A DNA stretch of 64,000 nt, taken from the NCBI RefSeq assembly GCF_002217655.1, contig NZ_NEWK01000002.1, positions 1,179,164-1,243,163 of the forward strand, in the 5' to 3' direction. The number at the start of each line of letters is the position of its first letter. Within the stretch, counting starts at the first letter, position 1. This DNA comes from Geobacillus thermocatenulatus. GTDB lineage: Bacteria > Bacillota > Bacilli > Bacillales > Anoxybacillaceae. Shown in pieces: positions 26,945 through 35,882 of this stretch. The notes below the pieces were generated by a model. It was not told where the DNA came from. It searched no databases and saw only the letters and a list, made by a program, of their open reading frames with translations. A program made the position numbers and the translations under genes.

Positions 26945-28786
26945 TTTAATGCGAATGCCGTAATGATCAAACCAAACGTGCACTTGGCCAAGGTAAGCGA
27001 GCAACTGTGGACCGGTCATCAGCTGCCCAAACCACGGCACTTGGAACGACTTCCCTTCTGTTTCAATGAGCGCCAACAATTTTTCCCGGTCGAAAAACTC
27101 GTGCAAAACCGAAGAGCGGTCATGGAGCAACTGCTCAAGCCATTGCTTGACAAGTTTCGTATATAGAGGATGGTGCGTTTTCGGATAGGGGCTTTTTTTC
27201 CGGTAGAGCACCTCTTCGGGAAGCAATCCCTCGAGCGCTTTTCGCAAAAGGCCTTTTTCTCGTCCTCCATACATTTTCATATCCCATGGAATGTTCCAAA
27301 CGTATTCGACAATGCGATGGTCAGCGAACGGCACACGCACTTCCAAGCTTGCTCCCATGCTCATCCGGTCTTTTCGGTCAAGCAGTGTCGTCATAAACCA
27401 AATCATATTTAAGTAAAACAGCTCACGCCGCTTCGCATCCTCGGCGCTTTCCCCCTCGAGACGCGGCACTTCCGCAAGCGTTTGTTCATAACGCATTTGC
27501 ACATAATCATCGAGTCGGAGCTTTTGCCGCCATTCTTCCTTTAACAATCCGATGCGCGCCTCAATCGAGCGCATCCATGGGAATCCTTTCCGCGCCAAAT
27601 CGTCCGGCCGATGGAACCATGGATAGCCGCCGAAAATTTCATCGGCGCACTCCCCTGATAAGCTGACGACAAACCGTTCGCGAATTTGTTTGCAAAACCA
27701 AAGAAGCGAAGAATCCACATCGGCCATGCCCGGAACGTCGCGGACGATGACGGCTTCATGCAAATGGCGGAACAGTTCCTCTTGCGTGATCACGCAGCGA
27801 TGATGAACCGTTTGAAATTGGTTTGACACCTGTTCGATAAAGGGCGCATCCGTGTTTGGTTGAAAATCGTTGGCTTTGAAATACTGGTCGTTCCCTTCAT
27901 AATCGATCGAGTAGGTGTGCAGCGGCCCTTTTCCAGCTGCCGCGAAGGCATTGGCAGCAATCGCCGTAATGGCGCTCGAGTCGACCCCACCAGAAAGGAA
28001 GGTGCAAACCGGTACATCGGAAACGAGTTGGCGCGTGACCGCATCCGTCAATAGAAAGCGCAGCTTTTCGACCGTTTCCTCGAATGAATCGCGATGGACG
28101 TCGCTTTCGACATTCCAATATCGCCAAATGCGAAGCCCGCTGCGAGAGAAAGTCAACGCGTGCGCTGGACGCAGCTCCTGAACACCACAAAACACGCCGT
28201 GCCCCGGCGTGCGCGACGGCCCAAGTCCGAATACTTCCGCCAATCCTTCATAATTGACTTCTGCCTTTACATCGGGATGGGTCAAAATGGCTTTCACTTC
28301 CGAGCCAAACAGCAACCCCCCGCCATCTTCTCGATAAAACAAAGGCTTTACTCCGAGCCGGTCGCGCGCCATAAATAACAGCTCGCGCTCCTCATCCCAA
28401 ACGGCGAAGGCAAAAATGCCGTTGAGCCAATCCACGCATTTCTCCTTCCATTCCATATATGCGGCAAGCAACACTTCTGTATCGGAATGACCATCAAATC
28501 GATAGCCTTGGCGCAACAGTTCCTTGCGAATGTCTTCCGTATTATACAGCTCGCCGTTATAGACGATCGTATAACGATGTCCGTTTTTTTGCCGGACCAT
28601 CGGTTGTTTGCCGCCAGCCGGATCCACGACGACAAGCCGTTTATGGCCGAAGGCGACATGAGTGTCCAGCCACGTATTTGTATCATCCGGTCCACGTTTG
28701 GCGAGCGTCTCTGTCATGCTGTCAATGACCGTCCGCTCGCGGCGCAAATTGCGCCCAAAATGGACCCAGCCAGTAATGCCACACAT
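26939..28786 (-). CDS. asnO: Asparagine synthase (glutamine-hydrolysing), AsnO-like
   Basis: A 615-residue amidotransferase making asparagine from aspartate, ATP and glutamine. The start is fixed by the catalytic Cys that must follow Met: MCGITGWVHFGRN. The class II glutaminase domain (1-200) has RGPDDTNTWLD and GELYN; the synthetase domain has the pyrophosphate loop FLSGGVDSSAI, SGECADEIFGGYPWF and RKDRMSMGASLEVRVPFAD. AsnO of B. subtilis, of the same length, acts in sporulation, and the neighbourhood (yisN-like, yisL, yisK) is the same, so AsnO is preferred over AsnB. Confidence 0.9.
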   Translation of the reverse strand: MCGITGWVHFGRNLRRERTVIDSMTETLAKRGPDDTNTWLDTHVAFGHKRLVVVDPAGGKQPMVRQKNGHRYTIVYNGELYNTEDIRKELLRQGYRFDGHSDTEVLLAAYMEWKEKCVDWLNGIFAFAVWDEERELLFMARDRLGVKPLFYREDGGGLLFGSEVKAILTHPDVKAEVNYEGLAEVFGLGPSRTPGHGVFCGVQELRPAHALTFSRSGLRIWRYWNVESDVHRDSFEETVEKLRFLLTDAVTRQLVSDVPVCTFLSGGVDSSAITAIAANAFAAAGKGPLHTYSIDYEGNDQYFKANDFQPNTDAPFIEQVSNQFQTVHHRCVITQEELFRHLHEAVIVRDVPGMADVDSSLLWFCKQIRERFVVSLSGECADEIFGGYPWFHRPDDLARKGFPWMRSIEARIGLLKEEWRQKLRLDDYVQMRYEQTLAEVPRLEGESAEDAKRRELFYLNMIWFMTTLLDRKDRMSMGASLEVRVPFADHRIVEYVWNIPWDMKMYGGREKGLLRKALEGLLPEEVLYRKKSPYPKTHHPLYTKLVKQWLEQLLHDRSSVLHEFFDREKLLALIETEGKSFQVPWFGQLMTGPQLLAYLGQVHVWFDHYGIRIKE

Positions 28787-29028
28787 ACAAACCAATCCTT
28801 TCTTTTATCAAAGATGGCAAGTTCTCACCCGTTTCCATCATTTCGTCCGTTCTTTTTTCACGATCGTTTCCAGCGATCGCCCCTTTGATTCACGATGGTT
28901 CTCCACGTCGGCATGATTCCATTTTATGCACCCCCCGTCATTTCGATGAATTGTCCGACGTCGGTCACCGCATGAATAAATCAGCAAAAAAATGGAAAAA
29001 CAGAGGAGTACAAGGAGGATGAGAAATA

Positions 29029-29577
29029 TTGAACATCGAGGAACGACTGCAACGCATTGTGGAACAGCCGCGGGCGTATGTGTATGGGACAGTGGAGCTC
29101 GTCAACGATGAATGGATCTTTTTCGACGACGAAGAAGAGGAAGCCTCTTTAGTAGAAGAAATGGCCGAGCAAGGGATTGAATGGTTTCACTGCGGGCATT
29201 GGCTGTCCGGGCAATGGCAGGATCAGGGCGCGGTCGCCACGGATCTTGGCGTCTTTCCCCTCGAAAACGGCGATCGCATCCGTTTCCGCAAACGGCTGAC
29301 GTATGCCTATCAGCAATGGCTTGCCGCCCTTTCGGATTCAACCTTTTTCCAGTTTGTTCAATGGCTGAACAGCCTCGGGTTCTCGCTGTATGACTGCTTA
29401 TATTGCTACAACGGCCTATTGTTTGCCAAATCGTCTGGCGTGAATTTCATGATTTATGACAACACGAAACAAATCGCCAGCGTCCATCACTATTACGAAC
29501 GCGGACAGACACCGAGCGATCGTTTTGAAATTACGCTAAACAGCGGGGAGCGGACGATTTGCGCCCAAATTGGCTGA
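29029..29577 (+). CDS. Conserved protein of unknown function, probably YisN-like
   Basis: A 182-residue acidic protein with no signal peptide or membrane helix. It has a cluster of acidic residues (FFDDEEEEASLVEEMAEQGIEWFHCG), several Trp/Tyr-rich stretches (FQFVQWLNSLGFSLYDCLYCYNG), and ends DRFEITLNSGERTICAQIG. I know no domain for it. The start is a TTG at 29029 with AAGGAGG about 10 bases before; an ATG at 29019 is out of frame. It is divergent from asnO, the position held by yisN in B. subtilis. That placement is its only annotation clue. Confidence 0.7.
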   Translation: MNIEERLQRIVEQPRAYVYGTVELVNDEWIFFDDEEEEASLVEEMAEQGIEWFHCGHWLSGQWQDQGAVATDLGVFPLENGDRIRFRKRLTYAYQQWLAALSDSTFFQFVQWLNSLGFSLYDCLYCYNGLLFAKSSGVNFMIYDNTKQIASVHHYYERGQTPSDRFEITLNSGERTICAQIG

Positions 29578-29652
29578 GCGGAACCACTGGTGAAATCAAC
29601 GGCGTGACGCCAACATTTTCTCTTTCTCGATATTGCACTGAAATACATTTTA

Positions 29653-29700
29653 TGAAAAAAACATCGACTCCCCCGCCGCCAATCAACGCCGGGCGGGGGA
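29653..29700 (-). terminator. Terminator of the FIST/EAL gene
   Basis: On the minus strand CCCCCGCC pairs with GGCGGGGG around a 14-base loop directly after the stop codon; a TTTTTTT run follows 9 bases later. The convergent yisN-like gene may also use the stem. Confidence 0.6.
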
Positions 29701-32550
29701 TCATGGTTGCTTCTCGGTCACATACAGCGTTACTTCTTCAGCCAAAAGCGGAGGACAAATCCCATACCCTTGGGCATACGTGCATTGCAAATCGCGAAGC
29801 CGGTTGAGCTGTTCCGGCGTTTCCACCCCTTCGGCGATCGTCTCAAGCCCCAATCCGCGCCCCATCGTAATCATCGCCCTGACAATCGCCTCATCGGAAG
29901 CATTGGCATGCAATTGTTCAATAAAGGCACGGTCAATTTTCAATATTGTCGCTGGCAACCTCTTTAAATAATGGAACGAGGAATATCCGCTGCCGAAATC
30001 ATCGACGGCGATGCCGACGCCAAGCTTCCTGAGTTCATCCATCGTTCGCAGCGTGTTGGATAAATAACGGAGCATCGAATGTTCGGTCAGTTCAAGATGC
30101 AGACACGACGGCGACAGACGCGACTGCCGAAGCGCTCGTTTGACATCATCCACAAACCGCTCATGCTGAAACTGAACAGCGGATACATTGACAAAAATCG
30201 CAAGTTGGTCATTCCCTGTCATCTCCTGCCATCGCTTCGCTTGTTTGCAGGCGGTTTTCAACACCCATCGCCCAATCTCATGAATCAACCCGGTCTCTTC
30301 CGCCAAAGGGATGAATTCATCCGGCCGTACAAGCCCAAGCTTCGGGTGGCGCCAACGGATTAACGCTTCCATTGCTTTTACTGCACGAGTATGTACATCC
30401 ACAATCGGTTGATAACAAAGAAACAGTTCGTTCTCTTCAATGGCTCTGCGCAGATGGCCACCCATTTCCATCCGATGCATCGCTTCTTCGTTCATTTGCG
30501 CACAGTAGCGCTCCACCCGGTTGCCGCCGCCTTTTTTCGCCATATTGACCGCCATATCGGCGTGCCGAAGCAGCGCATGTTCGTCCTCTCCGTCATCTGG
30601 AAACATCGCTAGACCAACGCTTGCCGTAACGAAAAATTCCTTTCCGTCGTACACAATCGGCCGCGCCACTTCGCGCACGATGCGGAGCGCCGCTTCCGTC
30701 GCCGCCTGGACCTCTGTTTTGAGCGGAAAAAGCAAGCAAAACTTGTCGCCATGAAATCGACCAAGCTCCGCACTAGGCGGCAAGACGCGGCGAATGCGCT
30801 CGACAAGCTGGCGCAAAATGTCATCTCCGGCGTAATGGCCGACGCTGTCGTTAATCCATTTAAACCGGTCTAAATCAATCAAAGCAACCGCTATCGTTCG
30901 CTGCTTCTGCTTGGCTTTATCCAGCTGTTCGGAAAACAATTCCATCCACTTTGTCCGGTTGGGCAAGTTCGTATCGATGTCGTAATATGCTAAATAAGAG
31001 ATTTTCTCTTCCGCCTTTTTTTGCTCGGTAATGTTGCGTCCAATTCCGTAAATGCCGACCTTTTTGCCATCCACAATGATGGGAATGTTTTTCATTTGAA
31101 ACAAAAGCCGCTCTCCCGATTTCGTCGGAATCTCCAAATTATACGTTTGGATATTCCCCCGCAGCGCTCGGTAAAAATAGCGGGTGACGCGGGGAATATC
31201 ATTCGGATGAATATACTTGAGCGAATTCGTATACAAAATCTCTTCCTTTTTGTAACCGAGCACTTGTTCAAAGGCAGGATTGACGCTTGTCAAACGGCCG
31301 TGCAAATCTGTGGAATAGACAATGTCCGTGTTATGCTCAAACAACGATTTGTAGCGTTGCTCCGACATTTGCAGGCGGACGTGCAGCCGCTCCATGTCGC
31401 GGGACGATGTTGACATGAGCTGGGCGAGCGTCATGATTCCTTCCGGCGGCGCCGGCAATGGCGACGACAAACTGTTCTCCGCTGATGCCGCTGTTTCCGT
31501 CAGCGACACAGCGGCAAACGCAGCCGTCCGCATCGCTGTAGCTGTATGTGCGTCTTTCACGAATACTTCGACAGCCGGAAAGAATGCAGCCTGTCCAAAA
31601 GCAGACACAACACCGTCAAATAGCGGGCGCGTATACCCACTGAGCGCCGCGCTGTAGTAAAAGAACATCCCCTCAGCCGATTGCTTGGCCGCATGCATGG
31701 CGGCGTCGCGCGCGCTCCAGTAAAGGGACGGGGCATGAACATAGGAAAAACGAACCTTTTCCCCATCATGGACGTGACCTCTTACGGCAACGGAACCGTC
31801 TGAATGGAGAGCGACAATCGGCAGGCAGACATCGCGCCCGTTTCGTTCGATAAGAAACGGGAATTCCACTCCGGAAAGCGGCAGACGGTCCATAAATTCT
31901 TTGCCTAAATATCGTTCCAAATACCATGACGGCTTTTGTCCATCAAGCTCATCAATTTGTTGGCCGCTGCTTTTCGTAATGGAGAAGGATCGTCCGACCG
32001 GCTCCCATAAAAACGGGGCCATACAGTGGCTGCGAAGCGCAGTTCCACTGAATGAAACGGCCATGCCCCCGCTCACAATTCGTCCGTCGGACGAAAACAA
32101 CACACTGCCCTCAGGAAGCGCACAGCTGACCATGACCATCCGTTCATTGGCAAGCGGCAAGCGGCGAAGCAGGGACGGCAAAACAAAACGGCGGTCAGAA
32201 AATAGAAGAAGCAACGCCGTATCCCGGTGAATGACTGCCCCTGCAATGAGCTCCGCCAATTCGTCCGGGCGATCAAACTCCTCGGCCGGAAGCGCCAGCG
32301 ATGAAACGGTGGAGGACAGCATCGACGCGATGCCAACGGCAATATCTCGCCCACCGGCCATTGGCAGCAGCCCTGCCATTCCGATCATATGGGCGCGCGG
32401 CCAACGGCGGGCCAGTTCAGCAACCATTCGATCCACTTCACCCACATCACGGCCGGCGATTTGGATAAACTGCGGCTCGTCCAAGGAAGAACAATGATCA
32501 CTGAACAGACGATCCAACTCCTCGGCACGGCGGCAGCTGAACCAACGCAT
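29701..32550 (-). CDS. FIST-PAS-GGDEF(degenerate)-EAL signalling protein
   Basis: A 949-residue cytosolic cyclic-di-GMP protein. The N-terminal about 330 residues resemble the FIST sensor (FSSDGRIVSGGMAVSFSGTALRSH, KFMDRLPLSGVEFPFLIERNG, then YSAALSGYTRPLFDG), followed by PAS (YKSLFEHNTDIVYSTDLHGR onward, about 400-500) and a GGDEF fold whose signature reads RFHGDKF, so the cyclase site is lost. The EAL domain keeps EALIRW, NVSAVQF, LELTEHSML, VDDFGSGYS, KID and EGVETPEQ, the metal and catalytic residues of an active phosphodiesterase. It probably lowers cyclic-di-GMP in response to a small ligand bound by FIST. The start has GGAGGGGG about 11 bases upstream. Confidence 0.85.
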   Translation of the reverse strand: MRWFSCRRAEELDRLFSDHCSSLDEPQFIQIAGRDVGEVDRMVAELARRWPRAHMIGMAGLLPMAGGRDIAVGIASMLSSTVSSLALPAEEFDRPDELAELIAGAVIHRDTALLLLFSDRRFVLPSLLRRLPLANERMVMVSCALPEGSVLFSSDGRIVSGGMAVSFSGTALRSHCMAPFLWEPVGRSFSITKSSGQQIDELDGQKPSWYLERYLGKEFMDRLPLSGVEFPFLIERNGRDVCLPIVALHSDGSVAVRGHVHDGEKVRFSYVHAPSLYWSARDAAMHAAKQSAEGMFFYYSAALSGYTRPLFDGVVSAFGQAAFFPAVEVFVKDAHTATAMRTAAFAAVSLTETAASAENSLSSPLPAPPEGIMTLAQLMSTSSRDMERLHVRLQMSEQRYKSLFEHNTDIVYSTDLHGRLTSVNPAFEQVLGYKKEEILYTNSLKYIHPNDIPRVTRYFYRALRGNIQTYNLEIPTKSGERLLFQMKNIPIIVDGKKVGIYGIGRNITEQKKAEEKISYLAYYDIDTNLPNRTKWMELFSEQLDKAKQKQRTIAVALIDLDRFKWINDSVGHYAGDDILRQLVERIRRVLPPSAELGRFHGDKFCLLFPLKTEVQAATEAALRIVREVARPIVYDGKEFFVTASVGLAMFPDDGEDEHALLRHADMAVNMAKKGGGNRVERYCAQMNEEAMHRMEMGGHLRRAIEENELFLCYQPIVDVHTRAVKAMEALIRWRHPKLGLVRPDEFIPLAEETGLIHEIGRWVLKTACKQAKRWQEMTGNDQLAIFVNVSAVQFQHERFVDDVKRALRQSRLSPSCLHLELTEHSMLRYLSNTLRTMDELRKLGVGIAVDDFGSGYSSFHYLKRLPATILKIDRAFIEQLHANASDEAIVRAMITMGRGLGLETIAEGVETPEQLNRLRDLQCTYAQGYGICPPLLAEEVTLYVTEKQP

Positions 32551-32640
32551 AAACGATCATGCCCCCTCCCGCTGACCAACAAGGTCGAAAAATTCAAAAA
32601 ACATTGTTTGTTTTACCATATCATATTTTCGCCTTCGACA

Positions 32641-32674
32641 AAAGCGGCAACCAATAGAAGGCTGCCGCTTCGCT
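32641..32674 (-). terminator. Terminator of yisL
   Basis: On the minus strand AGCGGCAGCC pairs with GGTTGCCGCT (one mismatch) around a 7-base loop, followed by TTTGTC, a few bases after the yisL stop. Confidence 0.6.
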
Positions 32675-33028
32675 TTAGAATAAGTCAAAACCAAGCGGCA
32701 GCAGCAGGCCGAGGAACAGCGTCACCACAAGGGCAATGACCCATTGCGTCCATCCTGCCGCTGCGCTTTTTCCTTTTTTTACAGCTGCTAAAACCATTTC
32801 CATCGCTCCGATCACCCACAGCCCGGCAAGCGCTTTTAGCCAATAAAGCGCAGATATCGAAGCAATGCTATGCAGCAAAAGCCCCCCCGTCGCGATCGTG
32901 AGAATGTAAAACAGCCGCAACACCATTTGCACGATCTTGGCTTTGCCCGCCCCTTGCCGCTCCATCGACACCGCAAGGAAAAACAAAACAATCGTGATGA
33001 GCCAGCTCGTAATATGGGCATGCGTCAA
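32675..33028 (-). CDS. yisL: YisL (UPF0344) membrane protein
   Basis: A 117-residue, four-helix membrane protein: THAHITSWLITIVLFFLAVSM, LRLFYILTIATGGLLL, ALYWLKALAGLWVIGAMEMVL and VIALVVTLFLGLLLPLG. The opening MTHxHIT and the length match YisL of B. subtilis. The start is TTG at 33028, preceded by GGAGGGATGGACG; longer frames upstream are spurious. It stands between the FIST/EAL gene and yisK, as in the related chromosomal order. Function unknown. Confidence 0.85.
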   Translation of the reverse strand: MTHAHITSWLITIVLFFLAVSMERQGAGKAKIVQMVLRLFYILTIATGGLLLHSIASISALYWLKALAGLWVIGAMEMVLAAVKKGKSAAAGWTQWVIALVVTLFLGLLLPLGFDLF

Positions 33029-33172
33029 CGTCCATCCCTCCAACCATTCCTTGTTCCTTCCCATCATAGCACGGCGGGCGGACGATTGACAAACTTCACG
33101 AAAACGAAAGACGCCCTTTCTTTCAAGAGGACGCCTTTCGAACATCAATGGGAACTTCCTCACTTTCGCCGT

Positions 33173-34075
33173 TTACTCTCCCACTTTGTTGCGCAACGTG
33201 CCGATGCCTTCCACCGTCACCTCAATGACATCACCCGTCTGCAAAAAGCGCGGAGGGTTCATCCCTTTGCCGACTCCAGCCGGCGTTCCTGTAGCGATGA
33301 TGTCGCCCGGCTCAAGCGTAATGCCTTTTGAGATCGTCTCGATGATCGATTCAATGGAAAAAATCAACTGTTTCGTGCTCGCGTGCTGGCGCACTTCGCC
33401 GTTGACCCGCGTCTCGATGCGCAAATTGTTTGGATTCGGCACAAACCGACTCGGCACGATCCATGGCCCCATCGGGCAAAATGTATCCAAACTTTTGCCT
33501 AGAAAATATTGTTGGTGCCGCTCCTGCAAATCTCTCGCTGTCACATCGTTGATGATCGTGTATCCAAATACGTAATGAAGCGCGTCTTCGCGGCGGATCG
33601 CCCGCCCTTGTTTGCCGATGACCACCGCCAACTCCCCTTCATAGTCCATTTCATCCGTGACATCGGCATGGCGCAAAATCGTTTCCTCATGGCCGATGAC
33701 CGTTGTCGGCGCTTTCGTGAAGACGATCAAATGCTCCGGCACATCGGCGCCACCGAGCTCCAGTGCGTGATCAACATAGTTTTTGCCGATGCAAAAAATG
33801 TTTTTCGCCGGCCGTGGGATCGGGGCCAAAAGACGGACATCGTCGAGGCGATAAACGTACTCCGGCGTCGGATGGCCTAGCGCCCAGTCAACCACTTTTT
33901 GCGCCCGTACGAGAAACCCCTCCCCTTGGGCAATCGCTTCAAGCATCGTCGTCGGCATCGTCTCCGTTCCATCCATCGCCCGTTCGGCGCGGCGCAAATG
34001 AACCGCCCGGTCGTCCCCTTGCGGCACGGCTCCGACAAACGTTTCGCCATCGCAAAGTGCGGTGATCAGTTTCAT
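33173..34075 (-). CDS. yisK: YisK-like fumarylacetoacetate hydrolase-family enzyme
   Basis: A 300-residue FAH-superfamily enzyme. The metal-binding E-x-E is in MDYEGELAVVIGKQG, with KAPTTVIGHEE before it and GTPAGVGKGMNPPRFLQTGDVIEV near the C-terminus. The about 65-residue N-terminal domain is the one that distinguishes YisK from shorter FAH proteins. Family members decarboxylate oxaloacetate-like acids or isomerise/hydrolyse beta-diketo acids; B. subtilis YisK is reported to have oxaloacetate decarboxylase activity and to bind the actin-like protein Mbl. GGGAGAGAG precedes the start. It lies near the aromatic-acid genes on the same chromosome segment, but belongs to the conserved yis region, not to that island. 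Confidence 0.85.
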   Translation of the reverse strand: MKLITALCDGETFVGAVPQGDDRAVHLRRAERAMDGTETMPTTMLEAIAQGEGFLVRAQKVVDWALGHPTPEYVYRLDDVRLLAPIPRPAKNIFCIGKNYVDHALELGGADVPEHLIVFTKAPTTVIGHEETILRHADVTDEMDYEGELAVVIGKQGRAIRREDALHYVFGYTIINDVTARDLQERHQQYFLGKSLDTFCPMGPWIVPSRFVPNPNNLRIETRVNGEVRQHASTKQLIFSIESIIETISKGITLEPGDIIATGTPAGVGKGMNPPRFLQTGDVIEVTVEGIGTLRNKVGE

Positions 34076-34376
34076 CGTGTCTCTCTCCCTTTCTTTGTTA
34101 TGCAGCGGACGCTTCGTGAACTCTTCTCTTCCGCCCACCTTCGCCATTTTGGCGCGTTGAGGATGATATTCTCCATCAAGGCGAAAAAGTCCTGTTTTTG
34201 TAGAATTTTGTCTAAATCAGGAAATTTATCACTTATTTTCCCGAATCGCTTCCTTTTTTCGTCTTGATATGTATAATAATGTTTAGTTTCCACTAGGGAG
34301 TCGATTGCGACTTTCGTCATGCAACAAACGTCTTGCATCGAAACGGCATACCCTAACCAACATTTCAAACGAATTG

Positions 34377-34559
34377 ATGGTGAAGGAAATGGTTCTGTTG
34401 CAAATTGAAGAAAAACGACAACAAATGATCGAATTGGCGCTCACGTATGGATTCACGGCCAAAGAGACGATCGAATGCAGCCAAGAGCTTGACCAATTGA
34501 TCAACCAATATTTGCAGCACACGAGAATGTTGGAATCGCCTTTCCCGTCCGTCCAGTAA
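34377..34559 (+). CDS. Spo0E-like phosphatase (YisI type)
   Basis: About 60 residues. The helix-turn-helix hairpin IEEKRQQMIELALTYGFTAKETIECSQELDQLINQYL carries the SQELDxLI motif of the Spo0E/YisI/YnzD family, small phosphatases that remove phosphate from Spo0A and delay sporulation. Its location between yisK and the gerP region is where yisI lies in B. subtilis. The start is uncertain: ATG at 34377 and 34389 both lack good spacing, while TTG at 34398 has AAGGA ten bases before and would give 53 residues. Confidence 0.82.
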   Translation: MVKEMVLLQIEEKRQQMIELALTYGFTAKETIECSQELDQLINQYLQHTRMLESPFPSVQ

Positions 34560-34569
34560 ACGGGGGTTT

Positions 34570-35736
34570 TTATTGCCCCGGCCGGCGGCGAAACGGCGGC
34601 CGCGTTCCGTATGTCCCCCACCTCCACATCCACTCAACCGGGCCATAATGAAAACGCGCAAACCAAAAGCGGCTTATCCACACTTGAGTTGCATACAAGG
34701 CAAACGCAATCAACATCTCCTGCCATGCGCTTGTGCGTCCATACCACCCAAGCCCATAACCATAAAACAGCGACGTGCAAACGAGCGATTGCGCGAGGTA
34801 ATGGGTGAGCGACATTTTGCCAACGTCTTGCCACCACCGCCAAGCGCGCTGCCAACTTCGTTTCCCGCAGACGAACACGGCAGCAGCCACGTAGAACACC
34901 GCCAATGCGGCGCCTCCAAAGCTGTTTTGGATGTACATCGTCAAGTCGTTGACCCCAGCCCAATACGGAATGGTTTTCAGCGCTAAACCAAAACATAGCG
35001 CCCACTTCATCAGGCGGCGCAGCTTGGCGGGCGAGTGACAGTCGGGTTCAAGCCAACGTTCGCAAGAGGCATAGCCGCCGAGTAAACAAAAGGGCAATAC
35101 GGTCAACACCGTAAACAGCAGCCCGCCATCGCTGTTGACATAGGCCCAGTCATGCCAACGTTGCCAAAACACATCGCCAAACGTTCCGCTTTGATAATGA
35201 CGAACCGCTGCGGCCGCCTCAGCCTCGTGGCCGCCAACTGTTTCCGTTCCTCCTGTCCACATGCTGAGGGCCATTAGCAGCGCCATGAGGCCATGAAAAA
35301 GAAAAAAGACAGCAACAGCCGCCGTCCACCACCAGCGCGGCGGGGCGGCGAAAAAGAAAAGCATGATGAATCCGGCGACCGCATAGGGGATTAAAATATC
35401 GCCAAACCAAAGGCCAAACGCATGGACAGCGCCAATCCCAATCAAAAAAAGGAAGCGGCGCAACAGAATCGGAATCGGCCGCTTTCCGCGGCTGCTGATC
35501 CGGCGGAACATGGTCATCGCCCCGAACCCGAATAAAAACGCAAACAACGGATAGGCGCTCGCTTCAAACAACACGTCGACGACCGCGGCCAAAACTCGGT
35601 CAAAAGCACCGCCCCTGACGCTTTCGTCGTATAACGCTGGCGAGGAAACATAACGGATGTTGACAAGCAAAATGCCGAGCAAGGCGAATCCACGCAACAC
35701 ATCCGCCGCGGCGATTCGCTCCGACAATTCAACCAT
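34570..35736 (-). CDS. DUF418 (YeiB-like) membrane protein
   Basis: A 388-residue polytopic protein with about nine hydrophobic helices. The N-terminus RIAAADVLRGFALLGILLVNI and the C-terminal GRTSAWQEMLIAFALYATQVWISRFWFARFHYGPVEWMWR are both diagnostic for DUF418; the Arg-Gly-Phe-Ala in helix 1 and the GPxEWxWR end are the conserved motifs. AAGGGAG before 35736 decides the start over an ATG seven codons earlier. It is convergent with the Spo0E-like gene. Function unknown; members are possibly acyl- or ion-handling membrane proteins. Confidence 0.85.
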   Translation of the reverse strand: MVELSERIAAADVLRGFALLGILLVNIRYVSSPALYDESVRGGAFDRVLAAVVDVLFEASAYPLFAFLFGFGAMTMFRRISSRGKRPIPILLRRFLFLIGIGAVHAFGLWFGDILIPYAVAGFIMLFFFAAPPRWWWTAAVAVFFLFHGLMALLMALSMWTGGTETVGGHEAEAAAAVRHYQSGTFGDVFWQRWHDWAYVNSDGGLLFTVLTVLPFCLLGGYASCERWLEPDCHSPAKLRRLMKWALCFGLALKTIPYWAGVNDLTMYIQNSFGGAALAVFYVAAAVFVCGKRSWQRAWRWWQDVGKMSLTHYLAQSLVCTSLFYGYGLGWYGRTSAWQEMLIAFALYATQVWISRFWFARFHYGPVEWMWRWGTYGTRPPFRRRPGQ

Positions 35737-35882
35737 CCCATTCTCCCTTCTTTCCATCGCCTCGCCGCCTGCGAAGCCGGGGACACCTTGCCGGGAAATC
35801 GCTTGACCAGCTCGCCTGTCACCTTATCCATTTCATTCGACTTGCTCTCCTCTGCACGTCCCAAGGACACATGCCTGTGCCA

